Part shown: piece after piece, positions 33,538-44,839 of the stretch
Position numbering within the stretch: the stretch's first letter is position 1
Layout of the letters: each line of letters starts with the position of its first letter
The notes under the pieces: model-generated
The model's input: only the letters and a program-made list of their open reading frames with translations
The model's database searches: none
What the model was told of the DNA's origin: nothing
Program-made: the position numbers and the translations under genes
Assembly: GCA_001051155.2 (NCBI GenBank)
Contig: JYIP02000002.1
Location: 999,583 to 1,063,582, forward strand
Direction: 5' to 3'
Source of the DNA: Chrysoporthe austroafricana
Lineage: Eukaryota; Ascomycota; Sordariomycetes; Diaporthales; Cryphonectriaceae
DNA: 64,000 nt

Positions 33538-35235
33538 CTGGTTATATCACTTCCTATGTTCCGCTCAACGGGGACTCAGATGGTTTAGAAATAGTGAAAT
33601 GGTCAGAATGATTCAAATTCTCCAATATATTAAATTCAATCAAAAGCCAGCAATCAAACATGCTCCCCGCGAGCGATAGGCCTTTTGGCGCGATAGGTCT
33701 TCTCGGTGTGTCTGGAAACCAAACCCAAGCAGCTAATATACCCTCACACGTCTTTATCCGGTTAGTAATTCAATTACACATGCGCACTTCATGATTCAAC
33801 TCTTCGCTTTGGGTGATAAACAGTCCAACTCGTTACTGTAGCCATACAGATTCCCAATCAACAATGGATAGGATACAGCTAGGCCTCTATTTTGATATAA
33901 CATTACATATCAAGCAAGATGCCGCCTCCAAAGAATATTTTATGCTTGTATCAAATTGATCGCTTGTGCTGTTCATTGGCTGATGCGATCGGGTGTGTCT
34001 CTACTGATGATGTATTTTGTGTGTTGAGATCATGAATCTCAAGCGCTATACTTGGCTATGTTATTTCTCAAACTCGATTAATTCAATGAGATATTCGCGT
34101 ACAGCTCGTCTCATTGTGCCTAGCCTAATCAAACTTAGGCCTTATTTATCAGCACGCGCATCTCCTTCTTGTTGTCCTGAGTCTGGTTGTTGTGGGGGCA
34201 GCTCAGGCTTCTCCCGCTCCCTCCCGCGGGCTTCCGTTTCATCACCACCGGGGTAGAGATGAGGGTGCTGTGAGAACGATGTTTGCGATCTTGTAGACCA
34301 GATGGACTGAGTCTTAGCCACAAAATCTGGATCCAGCTCTTCACAGGCATAGTGGACTTATGGCAATCGAATGCTTACTACTCTTTGCCGTCGATAGTTC
34401 AGCCGAAATGGAGCAGCAGGTTCTGGCACGAGTCCAACTAGTCTCTGCTTTCCCCCCTAGATGGTCGGCATCGCTTTCGAGATGGGCTTTTTGAACTGAG
34501 TGAACGCTCCTATTATAGTTTTCTTGAAGACCCACAATGAGTTGCTTGCGGAGTAGTTCGTCAACCCCCTAGAAGATCATGTCGCCGAGCTGGAGCCTCT
34601 TAATGGTGTTCCTTTTGCCAGCAGTTGTTGATGCAATTCTAGCCTCTACCCATCCTATCTGATACTTACCACGAAAAGCTCTTTGCGCTTGAGCTGGTAG
34701 TGAGATTACTTCAGAGAAGATTACCTTGCTTCTTTTTTGTTCCTTCGCTGTTTTTCTCTTTTTCAATTATTTTTATTGAGGGAGGGGTGGCTATCGGCGC
34801 AAGCCGAGAAGCGGCGCATGTCGGCAGAACATTGCCCCACATGACGTCGGCGGGGTTCTCAATGCCCATGTGCGGCAACGATGCCCCTCTTTGCTGATAG
34901 GAGCGCCAAAGCTCAGGAATTGCCCACCATACGACGCCGTGTGGGCTTATCGTCGATGTTTCAACAGGCGTTACGTTCCTCTTACTTCCAAGGCATGTGC
35001 TGCTTTACACAGTGACACACTGTTTGTTTGAACATTCACCCGGCCCGTAGATCCGCATTAATTTTTGTCATCATCCAGTGGCCAGCCCGCGCTCGTTGAG
35101 GTCATAACACTCATATTTATACCGTACTCGCCCCTCGCTGCGTCGTTCCACTCTCCTCCTCAGCTCCAGCTCCTTGCAACCAACCCATAGACAAGTATAT
35201 CTCCCAAAAAGAAGATCCAATCTACATCAGCAATC
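33538..35235. other. Intergenic spacer
   Basis: 1.7 kb, partly AT-rich, before the aldo-keto reductase gene. A TATA-like TTTATA lies near 35115. No gene or repeat was recognised. Confidence 0.5.
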
Positions 35236-36319
35236 ATGGCTGACGTCAAGAACACCGCGTAAGCCCCCCTCTCCCTCCCGCCTTATCGACCACCCTCACT
35301 AATCAATTGCGCCCCCCAGCAAAACCTTCACCCTCAACACGGGGGCCAAGATGCCCGCTATCGGCCTTGGGACCTGGCAGTCCGCGCCGAACAAGGTGAA
35401 GACGGCCGTCGAGGCAGCGCTGCGGCACGGCTACCGGCACATCGACACGGCCTTCGCCTACGGCAACGAGAAGGAGGTCGGCGACGGGATCAAGGCCTCG
35501 GGCGTCGCCCGGGGCGACATCTTCTTGACCACCAAGCTCGACAACCCCTGGCACAAGCGCGTGCCCGAGGCCATCGACAGGTCGCTCGCCGCCCTGCAGA
35601 CCGACTACGTCGACCTCTACCTTATGCACTGGCCGAGCTCGACCGACCCGGACGACCTCAAGAAGCACTACCCAGACTGGGATTTCGTCGACACGTGGCG
35701 CGAGCTGCAGAAGCTCGTCGGCACCGGCAAGGTCCGGGCGATCGGCGTGAGCAACTTCGGCATCAAGAACCTGGAGAAGCTGTTGGGCGCGGAGAGCACC
35801 AAGGTGAGAGCCCCTGAGCAGAACACAATCTCCCCCCTTCAGACCGCACGGGCATACCGGCCGGTCCTGGGGAGGAGGGGCGCGCTGTATGGTGGATGAT
35901 GCTGACAAACCCCCCACGCGCGGGAACAGATCGTGCCCGCGGTCAACCAGATCGAGCTGCACCCGTGCAACCCCTCGCCCAAGCTGCTCGAGTACCTCAG
36001 GAGCAAGGACATCCACCCATCGGCATACTCGCCCCTGGGGTCCACCGACTCGCCGCTCGCCAAGAACGAGGCGCTGCTCTCCATCGCCAAGGCCAAGGGC
36101 AAGTCGCCGCAGCAGGTGCTGCTGATGTGGGGCCTGCAGAGGGACTACAGCGTCCTGCCCAAGAGCGTGACCGAGTCGCGGATCAAAGCGAATTTCGAGC
36201 TGGACGGCTGGAGCTTGACCGGTGAGGAGATGGCGGCTCTCGATGGCATCCAGGAGAGGTTTAAGGTTTGTGGCGATGCCTGGTTGCCAGTGAAGGTGTT
36301 CTTTGGAGATGACGAGTAG
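35236..36319 (+). CDS. Aldo-keto reductase
   Basis: Exons 35236-35258, 35320-35803 and 35930-36319 give 298 residues. Aldo-keto reductases reduce aldehydes and ketones with NADPH in a TIM barrel. The catalytic tetrad is complete: Asp50 and Tyr55 in HIDTAFAYGNE, Lys80 in FLTTK, His111 in LYLMHWP. Further family marks are MPAIGLGTWQS, AIGVSNFGIKNLEKLL, PAVNQIELHPCNP and LPKSVTESRIKANFEL (NADPH phosphate site). Length is typical. The first exon codes only seven full residues. It resembles yeast GCY1/YPR1-type and fungal glycerol or sugar reductases; the substrate cannot be fixed. It is convergent with the GH43 gene, 297 bp away. Confidence 0.93.
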
Positions 36320-36616
36320 ATCATGGTTCCGGTTAGACGACTAGATAAGACCGGCGGGTGGCCTATAGACGGCGTCACGCGAAGAATCACAAATAGTCAG
36401 GAATCGAACAATTACTCAAGAAGGGTATCATTTGGCGTTGAGGCCTCTACATGTCTCTATCTGATGCACTCTACTCGTTCGTGCCCCAACTTCATATGAA
36501 CCACGCCACGCCCAAGAACATGAATATACACGCACGTAGCGGCGCCTTCGCTCGATGATCAGTGCCGAGCTGCCTGCTAGTGTCGTGTTATCCAATGCTG
36601 TCGAGGTTGGGAAGGA

Positions 36617-37789
36617 TTATGAGGCTGTCGTTGAGCCTACAGTCGTCTCCGAGCCAGGCGCCAACAGGACGGGCCAGCCGCTGGAGAAGTCGAGCTTGTT
36701 CCAGCCAAAGTAGTAGCCACCGCCAATAGGCGGCTCATCCGTCGTGGTCCGCGGCACGTAGTGGTAGTAGATGATCGGACCACCGGCCTCTGTGTCATTC
36801 AACACTCCCTGGCCGCCGGGTGCCCAGATAAGATCGTGCGTGCCTAGGATCTCGGTGCCGCCGCTCTCCAAGCAAGACTGTCCGCTTTGATCGACGAAGT
36901 GGCCCGTGGCTATTGAAGACCGGCACACCATTACCTTGTATACATCTCCTGCGGAGGACCATACCCCTATCGATCCGACGGCCTGTGTTTGGGCGTGCCC
37001 CGATGAGAAGAACAAGTAATAGTAGCCGTCCCAGTAGAACTGGAAAGACGCCTCGATGAGGTCCACGTTCGGCACCGGGTCTGATATCCACGTGAAGTTC
37101 TCGGCGAGGTGGTTGATGTTGTCCCCATTCTGATTGAAATTCGTTGTTCCGGAACCGTTGATGACAGCATCCAGCGTGGATTCCAGGGGAATCTGGTAGA
37201 GACCTGATTGATATGAGCCAAATGACGCAAGGTAGTCTCCCGCTTCTGTAAGGATGACCGATATGTCCAGCTGATTGTAATCCTGAGACCAGTCGATCAA
37301 CAACCGTGTGCCATTCGGCTCGTCTCCCCACGACATCGCCTCTAGCGTCGTCGAGTTGCGCACGTAGAGTGCACGATTGTGTGAGCTGAGCGAGGCATTG
37401 GGGTTGGTGTACCCCAGCGATGGCCAGTCGTCGAAGGGTTGAGCATAGTATAAATACCAAGTGCCGTTCTTCTCAAATAAGTTGGGAGCACCACACCACT
37501 CTTGGATCGCGGCCTGATCACTTTTGGTCCATGGGCCATAGAGTGAATCTGCCGTCCATACAGCTCCCCCGTGGTTGTCGTCTGTTCCAGGGCCGGTTGT
37601 GTATAGGAATAATTTACCATCCGTTTTACGCCGAATCAGGGATGGGTCGAGAGTAGCGTTGGCATTGTGTGGAATCGTGCCACTGATGTTTTCTGGATTC
37701 GGGTAGCCAGTCGTCGCGGCCTTGACCTGCAGAGCGCTCTGGTGGAAAAAGCTGGTGGCCTCAAGAAGACCGGCAATTAGGCGTCTCAT
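36617..37789 (-). CDS. Secreted glycoside hydrolase family 43 protein
   Basis: Intronless, 390 residues, with an N-terminal hydrophobic signal segment (first ~25 residues) and many N-glycosylation sites. GH43 enzymes are five-bladed propellers that cut arabinan, arabinoxylan or xylooligosaccharides. Likely catalytic base: Asp48 in ATLDPSL. WCGAPNLFEKNGTWYLYYA gives the propeller-blade motif with its neighbouring acid, EASFQFYWDGYYYLFFSS carries the likely acid Glu, and GTHDLIWAPGGQGV holds the conserved His region of arabinanase-type members. Best guess is an endo-arabinanase or arabinofuranosidase acting on plant pectin side chains. Substrate not provable from sequence. Confidence 0.85.
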   Translation of the reverse strand: MRRLIAGLLEATSFFHQSALQVKAATTGYPNPENISGTIPHNANATLDPSLIRRKTDGKLFLYTTGPGTDDNHGGAVWTADSLYGPWTKSDQAAIQEWCGAPNLFEKNGTWYLYYAQPFDDWPSLGYTNPNASLSSHNRALYVRNSTTLEAMSWGDEPNGTRLLIDWSQDYNQLDISVILTEAGDYLASFGSYQSGLYQIPLESTLDAVINGSGTTNFNQNGDNINHLAENFTWISDPVPNVDLIEASFQFYWDGYYYLFFSSGHAQTQAVGSIGVWSSAGDVYKVMVCRSSIATGHFVDQSGQSCLESGGTEILGTHDLIWAPGGQGVLNDTEAGGPIIYYHYVPRTTTDEPPIGGGYYFGWNKLDFSSGWPVLLAPGSETTVGSTTAS

Positions 37790-38518
37790 GGCGAGCGGTG
37801 TTCAGAGCTAGTGGAGCCTAAGTACTTCCAAGCCTCATTAGTAGTGAAGTAGATAGATATTCCTGGTACAGAAGGGGCGGCGGCGATCAATGTTGTTGTT
37901 GTATGTGCTCTTCATCAGTAGGAACGTATCATGCGAGACGTCAAGATATATCAATGGATGGTGCCACCAGGGTCCCGTCCTGGATTCTCCTAGCTCGTTC
38001 GCCTCCGACATGTACCGTTGAGCATTGCTGCGTCGGTAAGTCGGTGTGAGACCTATTCTTAGTAGTTTCTGCTACCATAGGGCATGCACTGCCATAGTAG
38101 TGCGAGCAGGCAGTAAGATTGCCACAAGATGTTCGTACAAGCCGCCAATGAGGCTGTCACGAAAAGTGGACCAGCCGCGCTGGACGACTACTAAGTCCTT
38201 CTGCCTGGGCTGAATCTGATCTAAGCTTTGAGTCGCGAGCCGCGAGACCTATCGACAAAATATTCGGTTCGATCCGTATTCAATCATGAGAGGTTGCCAC
38301 ACCAGCGTGACTGGATCACCTGCCATAGTCGAGGCTTCAGGCTTTGGTGGCGGAACGTTCCGTGATTACTGACCCGATCGGTTTCAAGGCGGCGGGATTC
38401 ACCTGGTACGTTTTCCCTCTGCGCAGATGATCTGCAGAACGACCATTCGAACAGTCTTGAGAACGACCGAGCTGAGACTTTCACGTTCAGAGTGCGCTGT
38501 CAAAGACTGTCGAAGAGG
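37790..38518. other. Intergenic spacer
   Basis: This is the GH43 promoter region plus the 3' flank of the HIT gene. No gene or repeat was recognised. Confidence 0.5.
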
Positions 38519-39169
38519 TCATAGCTTCCCTCGGGCGACAAGGCCTGCGCTGGCCTCCGATCGGCCCTGCTCATCCTGCTGTAGTGTTTTCACGACCTCC
38601 TCCCTCACCCTCTCCGCCAGCCTCTCCCCGTCCTCTGGCTCCAGATCCGATCGCTGGCCCCGGCCGAACATTGTAAACTTCTCGCTCCACCGTCCCTGGG
38701 CTCTGATCTCCGGCCGCGGGATGATGTGATAGTGCATATGCGGGACGACCTGCGCCGCTGCGGCCCCGTTATTCTGGACGACGTTCCAATCACTCACGCC
38801 CGTAGCCCGGCCTACGGCCGCGGATAGTACGCGCAGGTAATATCCCAATTCGCGGGCCTCAGTCGGGGTCGTGCCGGTGAGTTTGGGCACGTGCCGCCGC
38901 GGACAGACGAGGAGATGGCCGCGAGAAAGAGGCATGATGTCGAGGAAGGCGATCACCACAGGGTTGGAAAGGAGTACGTAGGTCTCCGGGCCGGGCGAGG
39001 TGAGCTCTGGGGAGAGGGTCGGGGAGGAGGACGGCGGAGAGGTCGGATCGTAGGGTGCGTAGAGGGCGGCTATTCGGCAAAAGGGGCAGTTCTCGCTGCC
39101 ATCGCCAGATGTCGCCGGAGTTGAAGGCTGGCCCGCGTCAAAGGTCCCGTCTGGTATTCGGGGCGCCAT
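38519..39169 (-). CDS. HIT-domain nucleotide hydrolase
   Basis: Single exon of 216 residues; the ATG at 39169 was chosen because the longer frame begins only at a TTG. HIT proteins hydrolyse nucleoside phosphoramidates or adenylylated substrates. Visible: CPFCRIAALY (C-x2-C, as in HINT-type zinc sites), the core VVIAFLDIMPLSRGHLLVCP with RRHV, WNVVQNNGAAAAQVVPH, and the histidine triad HMHYHIIPRP. A Ser/Pro-rich insert sits between the cysteines and the core. Nearest functional relatives are yeast Hnt1-type enzymes; the insert and C-terminal tail are fungal additions. It is divergent from RPB12 across a 785-bp shared promoter region. Confidence 0.88.
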   Translation of the reverse strand: MAPRIPDGTFDAGQPSTPATSGDGSENCPFCRIAALYAPYDPTSPPSSSPTLSPELTSPGPETYVLLSNPVVIAFLDIMPLSRGHLLVCPRRHVPKLTGTTPTEARELGYYLRVLSAAVGRATGVSDWNVVQNNGAAAAQVVPHMHYHIIPRPEIRAQGRWSEKFTMFGRGQRSDLEPEDGERLAERVREEVVKTLQQDEQGRSEASAGLVARGKL

Positions 39170-39954
39170 GATTTCCACGGATGGGCCTCGACCCGTTGCG
39201 ACCGAGCTGGAATCGGGCTGAACTCGATGATCCTTGGATAGAACTCTCAATTAGAGAGTCCAGAACAGAAGCGACCAGCTTGTCAGTGGCCCTAGCCAGT
39301 CCAGCTCGACGTGGGAGTGTTGAGTGCACGGTCGGAAGCATCACATCATTGTAGCTTGATGGTAACACGCAAGTATACCCGTCCGTACCTCGGCTAGAGG
39401 TGGCGTCGCTTGAATATCACCCTGGACCCTTGCAGTGCCTTGTCTGCTCACGTTCAGTTGCAAACAGGAGGTGCTCTCCACTTTATCTTTTTTAACAAAA
39501 CTCATCCTGACTGTGTTCTTGCACTCTAACACCATTCTCTTTCTAAACATCTTCTCTTCTGAGATTTCACTTAAAATCTTATACAATGTTCGTTAACTAT
39601 TATTATACTTATTAGAATTATATGAGTTACGATATATGAAAGAAGAGTAATTGCGGAGAAGCCGATTTATTGAATGGACGCACTATCGGCAGTAGTCTGG
39701 TGTGAAAGCGCGCGCCTGAAAGCTTGCAGGTATAAAGCGGGGAAAACTACTCGTTTGCAACTCGGAATACCAAAACAGGCCAAAGGTTCTGCCATCGACT
39801 CATCTCACCGCCTAATTTTTTGAAGCTAGCAGCCTTGCAGCCGGTACTTCCTTCATCGACGACAACGACACGGCTCACTTATGAAACTCGTCCCCTGCCC
39901 ACCAAGACCAGCCTGACCGTCCGCAATCTTCGTCGCTCCGATCTTAAAGTAAAG
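39170..39954. promoter_or_regulatory. Shared promoter region of the HIT gene and RPB12
   Basis: Divergent starts 785 bp apart; nothing else coding was recognised between them. The middle (39.45-39.65 kb) is AT-rich. Confidence 0.5.
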
Positions 39955-40291
39955 ATGTCTCGCGAAGGCTACCAAGTCCCCACTGGCTCCGCCGCCAGCC
40001 CCTTCGAGTTCGGCAGCAGCCAGCCAAGGCAGCCTGGCTACCAGGCTGGCAACGCCGTTAACGCCAGCGACAACGAGCCTGTCATCCGATACTTGTGCGG
40101 CGACTGTGGCACTCCCAACCAACTTAGGAAGTCTCAGCCAGTCCAATGCCTGGACTGCGGTTGTCGAGTGCTCTACAAGGAGCGGACCAAGCGGTGAGTA
40201 ATGACAGAGCCTGTGGGGGAAGAGGGGTAGGAAATGTGTTACTAATGCGGTGGTGCGTTGTTGCAGGATGATCCAGTTCGAGGCGCGGTGA
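39955..40291 (+). CDS. RPB12: RNA polymerase I/II/III common subunit RPB12 (RPABC4)
   Basis: Exons 39955-40193 and 40267-40291 join over a 73-nt intron (GTGAGT/GCAG) to give 87 residues. Rpb12/Rpc10 is the smallest zinc-bearing subunit shared by all three nuclear polymerases. The C-terminal 45 residues carry the whole family core: IRYLCGDCG and VQCLDCGCRVLYKERTKR, with the four zinc cysteines, and MIQFEAR supplied by the second exon as the universal end. The N-terminal ~40 residues (QVPTGSAASPFEFGSSQPR) are a disordered extension, as in other fungi. Confident. Confidence 0.95.
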
Positions 40292-40728
40292 TTTGGCGAC
40301 GATGCGACTACGACTTGCGATGAAGCACACCACGCGACGGGGAGCATGCCGACGTTGATCAGTTTTCGGGCTCGATGGGACATGCGGAAACATTAGCTGT
40401 GAGGTTTGTGGCTGGTGCGCAGTCGGCAACACCTCGATCGCAATAACTATAACGAGATAGACTAGTTATCAGTCGGCGTCGTGGACAGTTCGATACCAGC
40501 ATGAATGGAGCATCACGGTCAGGACGGAGTTGAGGAGCAATGGGATTTCAAAATCAATTCTCTGTACAGTTATTTGATGGTATCACGACCCTAAACCGGA
40601 ACTCCATGGAATGCAGACCTTTTGCCCCCGAATAGACCGTGCCAATATGCAATTTTGATGGCGTGACCGATACATTTCCCCCTCCTTCATCAGCGTAGAA
40701 ATGTTCTCCGTGTGGGGGGGGGGGACAG
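40292..40728. other. Convergent 3' flanks of RPB12 and NPA3
   Basis: 437 bp with a G-run near 40.71 kb. Nothing coding was recognised. Confidence 0.6.
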
Positions 40729-41946
40729 CTAGCCTTGCCTCTGCTGTGTGCGGAGATACTTCGCAAAGCTGGCCTCCTCCGGCAGGGTTTCCTCTCCCCC
40801 CTGCATCGCCGCCTCGTATCGTGCCTGCAGGCCATCGCGGTCCATCTCGTCATCATCGAACTCGTCCGACTCCTGATCGCTCACAACATCGATATCACCG
40901 TCTGCGTCCTTGTCTTGTCCTGATGGCTGGCCTTGGGCAAGGCCGCTCATGGACATCCCCTTCATCATCTTGTCAAGCTCCTTTTCCCGAGCAGCTCTCT
41001 TGGCGTCATCCCTCTCCTTGCGCTTCCTGTCCAGCTCCGGCTGGTAGTCCCTCTTGAACTCCTCCGCCTTCTCAGCCACCGCCTCAAAGAACTCATTGAC
41101 ACCTTGGCCCGTCATGCTGCTCACGCCCACCACACTCAGGTGCGCGTAGAACTCCTCCAGCATCAGGCTCATGCTGTTAAGCAGGCTGCCCATGTACCCG
41201 CTCCCGCTTCCCTCGCCCTCGACGCCGCCAAAAGCGTTCCGGTTCTCGTCCTCCTGCAGCGCGGCCTGGAACGCCTCGAAGTCCGTCATCCACTCCTTGG
41301 CGAAGCTTGCGTCCTTGACATCTGTCTTGTTGAACACCAGTATCATAGGCAGCTTCGTCTTGTACAGGATGCTACATGCGTACAGCATGTTGCTCATGAA
41401 CGTGGACGTCGAGCTCGTGCGCGGCGTGTCGATGATGTAAGCGATGACAGTGGGAAACGACGAGGCGAGGGACTCAAGGAGGATGGTGCCCGAGGCGGAC
41501 CACACGAAGACCTCGATCTGGCCCGGCGTGTCGACCAGGATGTTATTGATAGGCTTGCGGGTTGGGTTCGCGGCATCGGGCTGGGTGCGCTTCTCGAGCA
41601 AGCCCAGGATCTGGTCGACCTTGGTCGCGAAGAGGTTGAGCGAGGTCAGGATGCCGCCGTTGGGGCCCAGGTTGTACTGCTTCATGACCTCCTTGTAGTT
41701 TACGGAGTCGCGGATGTCAATATTGCTGTCGAAGGGCACGTTCAAGACGGCCGGGTCAAGGTTGATCACATAGGGGGGGTCTTTCTGTGCGTGCAGGTGG
41801 GCGTTGATCCGCTGCATGAAGGTCGTCTTGCCAGAGCCTGCCATGCCCACGCAGACAATTGCAACGGGCTGTTGACCTGAGGCTGAGCTCGAGCCCGAAC
41901 CCTGGTCCGGCTGTTCCATGCTCGGTGCAGTCGAAGAGGATGCCAT
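40729..41946 (-). CDS. NPA3: GPN-loop GTPase NPA3/GPN1
   Basis: Single exon of 405 residues. Npa3/GPN1 is an essential GTPase that helps assemble RNA polymerase II and carry it into the nucleus. Visible: the P-loop GMAGSGKTT (residues 34-42), the hallmark GPN loop in [12 protein letters not shown], switch region LVDTPGQIE, the base-specificity motif VFNKTD, and [15 protein letters not shown] near the end of the GTPase fold. A coiled, basic stretch ([18 protein letters not shown]) and an acidic tail follow. Length fits the Gpn1 subgroup rather than Gpn2/3. It neighbours the polymerase subunit RPB12 and is divergent from CWF19 across 318 bp. Confidence 0.95.
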   Translation of the reverse strand: MASSSTAPSMEQPDQGSGSSSASGQQPVAIVCVGMAGSGKTTFMQRINAHLHAQKDPPYVINLDPAVLNVPFDSNIDIRDSVNYKEVMKQYNLGPNGGILTSLNLFATKVDQILGLLEKRTQPDAANPTRKPINNILVDTPGQIEVFVWSASGTILLESLASSFPTVIAYIIDTPRTSSTSTFMSNMLYACSILYKTKLPMILVFNKTDVKDASFAKEWMTDFEAFQAALQEDENRNAFGGVEGEGSGSGYMGSLLNSMSLMLEEFYAHLSVVGVSSMTGQGVNEFFEAVAEKAEEFKRDYQPELDRKRKERDDAKRAAREKELDKMMKGMSMSGLAQGQPSGQDKDADGDIDVVSDQESDEFDDDEMDRDGLQARYEAAMQGGEETLPEEASFAKYLRTQQRQG

Positions 41947-42264
41947 TCTGGGACGTCTATGATGGTAGGAGGTGGGTGTTGAGAATAGAGGAGCTTGTGG
42001 CGGCGGGGCATCGATCAGCGCACTTGTGGCGGCAACATGTGCACTCTAGTGGACCCCTTGCAAGCGGAAGTTTTGGGTTTGGGGTGGCACTGAAGCAGAG
42101 CCTCACAGGGCCCTCACGTCATACTTTACAACCTCTATGTAGTTGCCGTCCTTGGGCAACAACACAGCAGTACCCTGCTCCTCAAGACACTACGCTCCAC
42201 GCTTTTTACTCTTGACTTATCTTGAGTCGACTCTCCAATCCGCCCTTCATCTCACTGTTCAACA
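41947..42264. promoter_or_regulatory. Bidirectional promoter between NPA3 and CWF19
   Basis: 318 bp between two divergent ATGs, so both core promoters must lie here or overlap. A TGACGT half-site (minus strand, 42116-42121) of the ATF/CREB type is visible; no TATA box was seen. Function inferred from position. Confidence 0.6.
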
Positions 42265-44424
42265 ATGGACGGGCTGGACGAATTCGAAAAGCAGCTGGCT
42301 GCCGAAAAGGCCGAGCGGGAGCAGGAGCAGGAACGCGCCGACAGGAAGGAGAGGAAGCACAAGCACCGCCATAATCACCGGCGCGAGCGGTCAGCAGAGA
42401 GGGGCGATCGAGACACGCGCCGAGACAAAGATCGGGAAAGGGACAGCGATCGCCACAGGGATCGCGACAGAGACAGAGAACGGGACAGCCACCACCACCG
42501 ACACCACCGGTCACGCGAAGACGATGAGGACGGGGATGGTCACCGACACAAAAGATCGCGGCACTCGAGGTACGATGATGAGGACTCGGGTCGCAGGGAG
42601 CGTCGGAAGCACAGACATCGAGATCAAGACGGAGACGAGGAGCCAGAGTTTGTCAGGTCCACGGACCCCAAGGAGAAGTTGCCTATTCCGGACGAGGAAA
42701 AGCCTCGAGATGAAGGGCAGCCTCTAACTCGCGACTCTTGGATGACCGGCGCTGTTGACATCGACTACATCCACCGCGGCAAGAAAGAAAAAACGCCGCC
42801 TCCGAAGCAGACCCCGGAGCGGGTGATACATCATCGAGAGCTAAACACAGGTCTAGGAGGACGCAGCGGTGCTTCGGCAACTGGTGTTGACGATTCGACC
42901 AAGGAAGTGGATTATACCTTTGGCGATGACGGATCACAATGGCGAATGACGAAGCTCAAGGGTGTCTATACCACGGCCGAACAGAGCGGCCGGTCTGTTG
43001 AGGACGTGGCAGAGGAGCGCTTTGGAAGTCTCAAAGAGTTCGATGACGCTCGAGAAGAGAAGATCGAGATGGACAGGAGGAATGTCTACGGGGATGGCTA
43101 CAAAGGTTCCGAGAAGCCTACTGGGGATTTGTACCGTGAGCGCATGGCCAAGACTCGCCCAACGCCGAAAGAGGGCCTCAGTCCTCCCCGAGACGCACCG
43201 GAGCAAGGGATCATGCAGGAAGCACTGCCCCCGATGGATCAGACTGCTCTAAATCGCATGCGTGCCCAGGTCACGAAGGCCAACCTGCGGAAGGCACCGG
43301 ATGCAGAGAAGCTCGAGGCGGAATACAATGCAGCGTTGGCGCATTTCAACGGTACAGCAACCACCGATCAAGCCGTGGTGCTGGACGCGATGCATAATCG
43401 TATGCTTGCGGGGCAGCGGGGCGAAGTTGAAGCTGTCGAAAACAAGCGCGGCCGCGAGCGTGGTCTTGTCGAGGCCAATGAGGACATGAGCATTGATGAC
43501 ATGCTGCGGGAAGAGCGCCGGACCCGCGGTCAAGGGGGTGGTGAAGGCATGCGTCTGGCCGAACGCATCGCCAAGGATGCGAAATTCGACGATGACCTGG
43601 AGTATCTCGATGAGAACGCCGAGAAGCTCGCGAAGCGCGTGCACAAATCCGAGATCAACCTGAAGAACATGGCCGTCAACGAATACCAGAAAATGAACAA
43701 GATCCTCGATACTTGCGCGCTGTGCCACCATGAGGATCGGAAGCCGCCGCAAGACCTCCCAATCGCGCCGATAATTGCCCTCGGAACCCGCGTTTACCTT
43801 ACTCTACCTACCGAGCCCGAGCTTAAAGGCGCGGAAGGAGGCGCCGTCGTGGTGCCCATCAGTCACCGAACAAACCTGCTCGAGTGCGACGATGATGAGT
43901 GGGAAGAGATCCGCAACTTCATGAAGTCTCTCACCCGACTGTATCACGAACAAGGCCGGGAAGTGGTCTTCTATGAAAACGCAGCCGCACCCCAGCGACA
44001 CCTCCACGCTGCGCTCACTGCGGTGCCTATCCCATGGGACCTCGGCGATACCGCGCCTGCGTTCTTCCGGGAGGCTATGTTGTCGAGCGATGAAGAATGG
44101 ACGCAACACAAGAAGATCATCGATACAGGCAAGAAGGCCAAAGAAGGGTTAGGCAAGCTTGCCTTTCGACGGAGTATCGCGAAGGAGATGCCGTACTTCC
44201 ATGCCTGGTTTACCATCGACGGCGGGCTAGGCCATATTGTGGAGGACTCTTCCCGGTGGCCCAGGGGTGACTTATTTGCAAGGGAGATCCTGGGAGGCAT
44301 GTTGGACTGTGAACCCGATAATATCAAAAAGCAAGGTCGGTGGAGCAGGAGTGACCCCCGCACTGAAGACTTTAAGAAGAGGTGGCGCAAGTTTGACTGG
44401 ACCAGGGTGTTGACGGAGGGTTGA
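42265..44424 (+). CDS. CWF19: Spliceosome-associated protein CWF19 (CwfJ family)
   Basis: Single exon of 719 residues, ATG in CAACAATGG context. Cwf19/CWF19L2 proteins associate with the late spliceosome and lariat turnover. The N-terminal ~140 residues are an Arg/Asp/His/Glu-rich RD-type low-complexity region. The central part includes DSWMTGAVDIDYI, ELNTGLGGRSG and helical charged sequence. The C-terminal third holds CwfJ part 1, a HIT-like fold opening at CALCHHEDRKPP and running through VVVPISHRTNLLECDDDEWE, VVFYENAAAPQRHLHAA and the VPIPWDLG segment. Part 2 is FRRSIAKEMPYFHAWFTIDG, GHIVEDSSRWPRGDLFAREI and RWRKFDWTRVL. Domain order and length match fungal members. Confidence 0.92.
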   Translation: MDGLDEFEKQLAAEKAEREQEQERADRKERKHKHRHNHRRERSAERGDRDTRRDKDRERDSDRHRDRDRDRERDSHHHRHHRSREDDEDGDGHRHKRSRHSRYDDEDSGRRERRKHRHRDQDGDEEPEFVRSTDPKEKLPIPDEEKPRDEGQPLTRDSWMTGAVDIDYIHRGKKEKTPPPKQTPERVIHHRELNTGLGGRSGASATGVDDSTKEVDYTFGDDGSQWRMTKLKGVYTTAEQSGRSVEDVAEERFGSLKEFDDAREEKIEMDRRNVYGDGYKGSEKPTGDLYRERMAKTRPTPKEGLSPPRDAPEQGIMQEALPPMDQTALNRMRAQVTKANLRKAPDAEKLEAEYNAALAHFNGTATTDQAVVLDAMHNRMLAGQRGEVEAVENKRGRERGLVEANEDMSIDDMLREERRTRGQGGGEGMRLAERIAKDAKFDDDLEYLDENAEKLAKRVHKSEINLKNMAVNEYQKMNKILDTCALCHHEDRKPPQDLPIAPIIALGTRVYLTLPTEPELKGAEGGAVVVPISHRTNLLECDDDEWEEIRNFMKSLTRLYHEQGREVVFYENAAAPQRHLHAALTAVPIPWDLGDTAPAFFREAMLSSDEEWTQHKKIIDTGKKAKEGLGKLAFRRSIAKEMPYFHAWFTIDGGLGHIVEDSSRWPRGDLFAREILGGMLDCEPDNIKKQGRWSRSDPRTEDFKKRWRKFDWTRVLTEG

Positions 44425-44839
44425 GGGTAGCGTCGCGATGCTAGAGGACGACTTCGGCCATAATCACATTCGAGGCATTATCACCCATTGGTCTAACATT
44501 AAACATAGAGCAGTCGGGCCCGTGCGAATACTAGACAGTCTGCCTGGTCTGACTGCGCGATATGGACGCCGGGCACTTGTAACCTTGCTGACTACTTCAT
44601 GGACTTGGATGATCCAGACCAGGTAGCAGACACAATAAGGTTGTCAACATCTGCTCCGCGTCTTTAAAGCAGACATCAAGGAATCCATAAGCTTATTCGA
44701 CTGCATGTGATCGACAGTGTTTGCATTAGACGGTCGATATATGTTGCTCAACCCCCCCCTCCTTTTTCAACGTCGCAATTGCATCTCCGCTCTCTATGCA
44801 CGTCGGCTTCCCCCGCTGAACAGACCGCCTCAGCACATT
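44425..44839. other. Convergent 3' flanks
   Basis: 415 bp between the CWF19 and GH131 stop codons; no gene recognised. Confidence 0.6.

Noticed and set aside
40933..41880. 315-codon plus-strand frame opposite NPA3
   Set aside because: Leu/Val/His/Gln-rich shadow of a strongly conserved GTPase gene.
42300..42640. Possible simple-sequence repeat
   Set aside because: It is the Arg/Asp/His-rich coding region at the start of CWF19, not an independent repeat.
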